Below, piece by piece: positions 14,667 to 18,792 of a stretch of DNA of 18,792 bases; within the stretch, counting starts at the first letter, position 1; each line of letters begins with the position of its first letter. A model generated the notes under the pieces. The model had not been told where the DNA came from and did not search any database. It was given only the letters and a program-made list of their open reading frames with translations. Source of the DNA: an uncultured Clostridia bacterium (lineage in GTDB: Bacteria > Bacillota > Clostridia > UBA1381); assembly GCA_944391635.1 (NCBI GenBank), contig CALXUL010000053.1, positions 1 through 18,792 on the forward strand, written 5' to 3'. A program made the translations under genes and the position numbers.

Positions 14667-14924
14667 TTATAAATTTTCCGCAAAAAACTTATTTAGCTCC
14701 TGGGCACATTTTTCCTCGTCAGCACCTTCAATACGTACCGTTATGGTATCATCTTGTTTTACACCGAGCCCCATAACTCCGAATATACGTTTTGCGTCAG
14801 CGCTCTTGCCGTTTTTTTCTATAGTTACCGCAGAAGTAAACGCTGTCGCCGCTTTAACCAATAGTCCTGCTGGTCTCGCATGAATACCCAATGGATCCTT
14901 AATTGTATACACTATTTCCTTCAT
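14667..14924 (-). CDS. ptsH: HPr family phosphocarrier protein lacking Ser46
   Basis: HPr carries phosphate from enzyme I to sugar-specific EIIA domains. The 85 residues are a normal length. The catalytic motif GIHARPAG places the phosphorylated His at position 15 and Arg at 17, as in active HPr. The region that normally reads K-S-I-M-G-V-M-S-L-G reads KRIFGVMGLGVKQ: residue 46, the Ser phosphorylated by HPr kinase in Firmicutes, is Arg (codon CGT at 14789-14787). Residue 52 is Gly in place of the usual Ser. It is therefore not a Crh, which loses His15 and keeps Ser46; it is the reverse. It should transfer phosphate but not act as Ser46-phosphorylated co-repressor of CcpA. It lies between fruK (48 nt) and ptsI (17 nt). 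Confidence 0.95.
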   Translation of the reverse strand: MKEIVYTIKDPLGIHARPAGLLVKAATAFTSAVTIEKNGKSADAKRIFGVMGLGVKQDDTITVRIEGADEEKCAQELNKFFAENL

Positions 14925-14972
14925 ATGCTCTTTTTTTCCTTTCCTATTTATAAAACGTCAATTTAGTTTTTT

Positions 14973-15893
14973 TCAAATTAATTCAACAACATCCGAAACT
15001 TTTTTATAGACTTCAATTATTTCATCTTTTGTCGCAAGCCGCGAAGAAAATGCTGTTGCACTGCCTGCTGCAACAGCAAGCTTGAACGCCTCTTTTTTAC
15101 TGCCTTGGTTTGTTATTGACGCAAGATATCCTGCAACCATCGAATCTCCCGCACCGGTTGTATTTTTTACCTTGCCGCAAGGAGCTTTAATATATCCGCA
15201 AAACTCATCACATACAAATACTGCACCCTTCTCACCCATTGATACCATTATATCTTTTGCACCATATCTTCTAAGCTCAGATGACATTTCAACAATATCA
15301 TCTATACTCTCAGCTTTTTTACCGCATACTTCTTCAAGTTCTTGAAGATTAGGCTTTATAAGCATTGGGCTTTTGGTTACAGCTTTATTCAGTGCGACTC
15401 CGGATGTATCAACAACAGTTTTTGCACCTTGACTTTTTACAATTTCGGTAATTTTGCAATAAATTTCATCCCCGACACTCGCAGGAATGCTTCCTGATAA
15501 TACAACAATATCACCGCTACCTATTTTAGAAATTTTTTTAAACAGCTCCTCAAGTTCACTGTCATCTATCACAGGTCCTGCTGCATTTATCTCTGTTGTA
15601 TCTTCCCCCAAAAGCTTGATATTTATCCGCGATAAACCGTTTATACTAATAAATTCATCTTGAACATTTTTGTATCTTGCAACAACCTTCTTTATCTCAT
15701 CCCCGACAAAACCGCCTGTAAAGCCGAGCGCTACCGATTTCATCCCAAAATTCCCCAAAACAGCCGAAACATTTATCCCCTTGCCACCCGCAAAAAATGC
15801 TTCTTTGGATGAACGGTTAACTGCTCCTATCTCTACCTCTTCGATTTTTAAATAATAATCAAGCGACGGATTTAATGTAACAGTGTAAATCAT
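14973..15893 (-). CDS. fruK: 1-phosphofructokinase (PfkB family)
   Basis: FruK phosphorylates fructose 1-phosphate, the product of PTS fructose uptake, to fructose 1,6-bisphosphate with ATP. The 306 residues are typical. The N-terminus MIYTVTLNPSLDYYLKI matches the FruK/LacC group, followed by AFFAGGKGINVSAVL for sugar binding, VVLSGSIPASVGDEIY, and NTTGAGDSMVAGYLASI with the catalytic Asp and anion hole near the C-terminus. LacC (tagatose-6-phosphate kinase) is very similar and cannot be excluded, but the neighbouring PTS genes favour FruK. The ATG at 15893 has GGAGG upstream at 6 nt; the longer frame from 15920 would start almost at the predicted transcription start. It is the first gene of fruK-ptsH-ptsI. 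Confidence 0.93.
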   Translation of the reverse strand: MIYTVTLNPSLDYYLKIEEVEIGAVNRSSKEAFFAGGKGINVSAVLGNFGMKSVALGFTGGFVGDEIKKVVARYKNVQDEFISINGLSRINIKLLGEDTTEINAAGPVIDDSELEELFKKISKIGSGDIVVLSGSIPASVGDEIYCKITEIVKSQGAKTVVDTSGVALNKAVTKSPMLIKPNLQELEEVCGKKAESIDDIVEMSSELRRYGAKDIMVSMGEKGAVFVCDEFCGYIKAPCGKVKNTTGAGDSMVAGYLASITNQGSKKEAFKLAVAAGSATAFSSRLATKDEIIEVYKKVSDVVELI

Positions 15894-15925
15894 AAATATC
15901 CTCCGAAAGTCTTCTTCCATCTGAT

Positions 15926-15952
15926 ATTATAACATTTTTACACCAAAGTCAA
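15926..15952 (-). promoter_or_regulatory. Promoter of fruK-ptsH-ptsI
   Basis: Minus-strand TTGACT (15947-15952), a short 15-nt spacer, and TGT-TATAAT with the -10 at 15926-15931, an extended -10 form. Transcription would begin near 15919, giving a leader of about 26 nt. I see no convincing cre site or fructose-repressor operator in the 215 bp between the SLH stop and fruK. Confidence 0.72.
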
Positions 15953-16048
15953 TATAATGTTTTTTCGATAAAATTTTATCAGTAAATATTATGCTCAGCT
16001 TTTTACAGCTTTAACCGGAAATAACTCACAAAAAAAATAAAAATCAAT

Positions 16049-16094
16049 AAAACGGCATACACACCCATTTATAATGAATATGCAATACCGTTTT
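16049..16094 (-). terminator. Probable weak terminator after the SLH protein
   Basis: AAAACGG and CCGTTTT pair over 7 bp with a 4-bp inner extension (CATA/TATG) and a 5-nt bulge on one side. On the minus strand the stem is followed by a T-rich stretch including eight T in a row. It starts 14 nt after the stop codon. Confidence 0.55.
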
Positions 16095-16108
16095 AAGATA
16101 TTTTTATT

Positions 16109-18792
16109 CTATTTTAAAAAGCAATTAAGAATATATGCTGCCTGTGCCCTTGATGTATTCTGTTTTGGCGCAAACTCTGACTCTCCAACCCCGTTTATAT
16201 ATCCTTTCTTATACAGCCACTCTATCGCCTCAAGTGCGTATGCAGATATTTCCTTCTCATCAGCAAAGCCGCTATACTCACGCACATCAGCTTTCTCCAA
16301 ATCTTTTACACAGCGGTAAATCATTACAGCCATATCCTCGCGCGTTATATTTTCCTTAGCACCGAATACATTCTCATCTATACCGCTGATTATCCCGTTT
16401 TCTGCAAGTATATAAACCGATTCAGCATACCAGTCACCATCAGAAATGTCACCAAATTCTACTTGTTTATCAGTATGCTCAAAACCAAACATTTTCTCAA
16501 GCAAAACTGCGAATTCTGCTCTTGAAACCTCACGGTCCGGCTCAAATCTGTCTTCGCCAATGCCAGATACAATACCGTCAGCTGCCAGGTTTTCAATTGC
16601 GTCGAATGCCCAGTGATCTACGGCTACATCGGTAAATGTTGCTTCCCTTATCGGATCTGGCAATATTACCTCCTCAACTTCATCAGATGGTACATATGCA
16701 GTATATCCGCCGCCTGACGATACTGAAGAACCGCCGCCTCCGCCGCCGTTGCCGCTGCTGGTTACCTCAACCTTAACCGTATAATTTCTTTCTTCCTTAT
16801 TCTCTGAAACAACTGTGAGCACCACATCATCACTACAATCTATCCTCGACTCGCCTGATATAAGCTCTTCTTCACCTGCATAAAGCTTTGCTTTCTCAGA
16901 TAGACTATATTTTACCAGCATACCGCTGATGTCCTTGCTTTTAGTTGTAAGAGTACATTCACTTCCGCTTATATTACATTCTTCTCCGTTTAACAAAAGA
17001 CTTAAAATACTGTTTCCCGTCATAACTTCATAATCAGTTTTTCCCCAAATGGTATCGGCATTATATGCTGAAATACTGTAATTGTAGCTTCCATTTAGAT
17101 TTTCGACATTTGCACCAAAGCTAAATGTCCCGTCATCATCCGTCCTAACTGCATCAATACAAATATAATCATCAGGATTTTCCGATTCGGTTTTTCCCGC
17201 ATCAAGAACTCTCCCCAACAAGTATCCGTCTAAAACATTTGAACTGCCATTTACAATAATCTTCATATCAGAATTTTGCACCGCGCCGAAAAATACTTTT
17301 GCCTCATTGTGATAATATCCGCCGTTTTCTCCCTCTATGTAAGGTTCTGCAACAAGCTTTGCATCAACAAGGCTTTCTGTAGCAAAAATTTTAATTTTAG
17401 AATCCTTATTTGCCGCAACCTGCATTTTTACAGCTGACGTTCCAGCAGTCACTTTTGTACTTTCAATTGCTTCCATAACACCGCTGCTGTCATATGCACC
17501 CATAAAAAGCATCATGTCAGTGTCATTGTCAACAAGCTCCACCTCTGCTTCAGCAGTTTCTGCTCCACGGATTAGGTTCGTTACATTTAACTTTGTTTTA
17601 TATGCACTTCCTGTTTTAAATGTAATATCGCTCTGTTTTATTGTCTTGCCCGATTCAGATACCATGTCATCCGAAAACTTAATACTGTAATTTTCACTCC
17701 ACCTAAGGAGATCCTCCGGCTTCCCTGTAATGCTATACCCATCATCTGTTATCGTAACATCCTTTAAAGACATAACGTTTCCAGATTCGTCCTCAAGCCA
17801 CATAAGACCTTCGGTTTCTGTATTGGCTATTCTGTCGTTAAAATTAACCGTAACCGCCGAATCTATGCCGACATTTTCTTCTCCGTCAGCAGGGGAAGAT
17901 GAAGCAACCTTTAAGTCACTTATTACCTTCGACTTGTCGTTTCCAATATACAGGTTATCCATAACGAAATACTCATTCCTGCCATCAAACCTTGAAGAAA
18001 TTTCCTTTTCCTCATCGGTTGTGTGGGCTATTGATAGTATTGAAAAATACCCTATTCCCGAACGTGCTTTTTGACTGCTGTCCTTAAATCCATCTATTTT
18101 CTTTATTCCGTCAAAATACACATCCATTTCTATGCCTGAAGATGATGACAGACTTATAATTACGCCGAGATTATGCCATTCATCAGCCTCAATATAACCT
18201 ATTTCAGTACCGTTAAATTTTACTGTCCCTTCTACAAGTTCTACCGGCAGATAATATGCCGATACGCCTTCACCATAACTCGGTGCAAACAGGTATGAAA
18301 CAAGATTTTTATTCTTTACCGCAAAATCAATGTCATATACAAGCTCTACATTATTTATGGGCTCTTCAATTTCATCCCTCAAGATATTAAAGCCATTGGA
18401 ATACTTGTCTATGACCTCATCTACTCCATACGCACCCACTCCAACACCTATAAGGAACCTAAACGCACTGTCGCCCATTTCGCCGCTTGGTCCAACATCT
18501 GATGTAACAACCGGTACCGACTTATTATTATATGAAAAATGCTCAGGCATTGACGCTTTATCATCAAAGTCCCAAAGCCTATTTACCGTTGTGGGCATAC
18601 TTGCCGTTACTGTAAATTCACGCTGTCCTGAAAAAGTAATTTTATCTTCCGAACTGACTTTATCAGATACTGTAACCTTATATGTTTCACCCTTTACCAT
18701 TGCGTTTTTAAGTGTAACTTCCACTATCTTTTTATCTATACTTACATCAGCTACAGTATTTCCCTCAACTGTAACATATTCCTTTGTGAAAG
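16109..18792 (-). CDS. Large SLH-anchored surface protein, 3' part (start outside the window)
   Basis: The frame is open from the window edge (first full codon at 18790) to the stop at 16109, giving 893 residues; a GTG at 18724 is internal, not a start. The visible part begins with the end of an Ig-like SbsA/Big_5 domain (LKNAMVKGETYKVTVSD). Residues about 65-290 look like a LamG/concanavalin-type beta-sandwich (NRLWDFDDKASMPEHFSY, later EWHNLGVIISL and VYFDGIKKI). A second Big_5 domain follows at about 295-395 (SSSPADGEENVGIDSAVTV), then further beta domains. A Gly/Ser linker with six consecutive Gly (about 16710-16765) leads to three SLH repeats at the C-terminus (FTDVAVDHWAFDAIENLAA; FGDISDGDWYAESVYILAE; FADEKEISAYALEAIEWLY), which bind secondary cell-wall polymer and hold the protein on the surface. 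No catalytic domain is visible; one may lie upstream. It could be a glycan-binding or degrading protein, or a structural one. Confidence 0.93.
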   Translation of the reverse strand, partial: FTKEYVTVEGNTVADVSIDKKIVEVTLKNAMVKGETYKVTVSDKVSSEDKITFSGQREFTVTASMPTTVNRLWDFDDKASMPEHFSYNNKSVPVVTSDVGPSGEMGDSAFRFLIGVGVGAYGVDEVIDKYSNGFNILRDEIEEPINNVELVYDIDFAVKNKNLVSYLFAPSYGEGVSAYYLPVELVEGTVKFNGTEIGYIEADEWHNLGVIISLSSSSGIEMDVYFDGIKKIDGFKDSSQKARSGIGYFSILSIAHTTDEEKEISSRFDGRNEYFVMDNLYIGNDKSKVISDLKVASSSPADGEENVGIDSAVTVNFNDRIANTETEGLMWLEDESGNVMSLKDVTITDDGYSITGKPEDLLRWSENYSIKFSDDMVSESGKTIKQSDITFKTGSAYKTKLNVTNLIRGAETAEAEVELVDNDTDMMLFMGAYDSSGVMEAIESTKVTAGTSAVKMQVAANKDSKIKIFATESLVDAKLVAEPYIEGENGGYYHNEAKVFFGAVQNSDMKIIVNGSSNVLDGYLLGRVLDAGKTESENPDDYICIDAVRTDDDGTFSFGANVENLNGSYNYSISAYNADTIWGKTDYEVMTGNSILSLLLNGEECNISGSECTLTTKSKDISGMLVKYSLSEKAKLYAGEEELISGESRIDCSDDVVLTVVSENKEERNYTVKVEVTSSGNGGGGGGSSVSSGGGYTAYVPSDEVEEVILPDPIREATFTDVAVDHWAFDAIENLAADGIVSGIGEDRFEPDREVSRAEFAVLLEKMFGFEHTDKQVEFGDISDGDWYAESVYILAENGIISGIDENVFGAKENITREDMAVMIYRCVKDLEKADVREYSGFADEKEISAYALEAIEWLYKKGYINGVGESEFAPKQNTSRAQAAYILNCFLK

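Noticed and set aside
15953..16048. A possible riboswitch or cre operator upstream of fruK
   Set aside because: The predicted transcript leader is only about 26 nt and no cre-like palindrome was found; the AT-rich remainder is explained by the SLH terminator tail.
1..18792. CRISPR array, insertion sequence, prophage or defence system
   Set aside because: No regularly spaced repeats, terminal inverted repeats, transposase, recombinase or defence-family motifs were seen on either strand.

Overview
The window looks like a chromosomal segment of a low-to-moderate-GC Firmicute of class Clostridia. The reasons are AAAGGA/GGAGG ribosome-binding sites, several TTGACA-17-TATAAT promoters, GTG starts beside ATG, an S-layer-homology (SLH) surface protein, tandem M42 aminopeptidases, a LUD-domain protein, and secreted proteins with a C-terminal module typical of plant-fibre-degrading clostridia. 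No phage, transposase, CRISPR array or rRNA is visible. No gene-free stretch exceeds 300 bases; the largest gap (9694-9887) holds two terminators and a short direct repeat.

Layout. Almost everything is on the minus strand; the exception is one secreted beta-helix protein at 8035-9693. Read in the direction of transcription, the units are: (a) the C-terminal 893 residues of a large SLH-anchored surface protein (16109-18792), followed by a weak hairpin; (b) fruK-ptsH-ptsI (15893 to 13030), with its own promoter and terminator; (c) yihY-proC-folC (12914 to 10038), with a consensus promoter; (d) tRNA-Ser(GGA), with its own consensus promoter and terminator; (e) a LUD-domain protein and a small lipoprotein (7834 to 6732), diverging from the beta-helix gene; (f) a roughly 100-residue orphan protein with its own extended -10 promoter and a strong terminator; (g) a likely six-gene operon of murD, three M42 aminopeptidases, an acyltransferase-3 membrane protein and a partial zinc-dependent phospholipase-C-like protein (6090 to the window edge).

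Most of the content is housekeeping: MurD (peptidoglycan), FolC (folate), ProC (proline), EI/HPr/1-phosphofructokinase (sugar uptake and catabolism). The points that deserve a second look are these. The acyltransferase gene is split by a run of ten A residues; a 41-residue start with a membrane helix and the conserved opening of the acyltransferase domain lie in different frames. The HPr has the catalytic His15 but Arg in place of regulatory Ser46, and sits beside an EI with a variant active-site loop. Three diverged M42 paralogues lie in tandem behind murD. The two exported surface proteins appear to share a related beta-sandwich module.

Several starts were moved from the longest open frame on the basis of ribosome-binding sites and promoters (LUD protein, fruK, proC, the orphan small protein). 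All family assignments come from reading motifs by eye; no database search was run.
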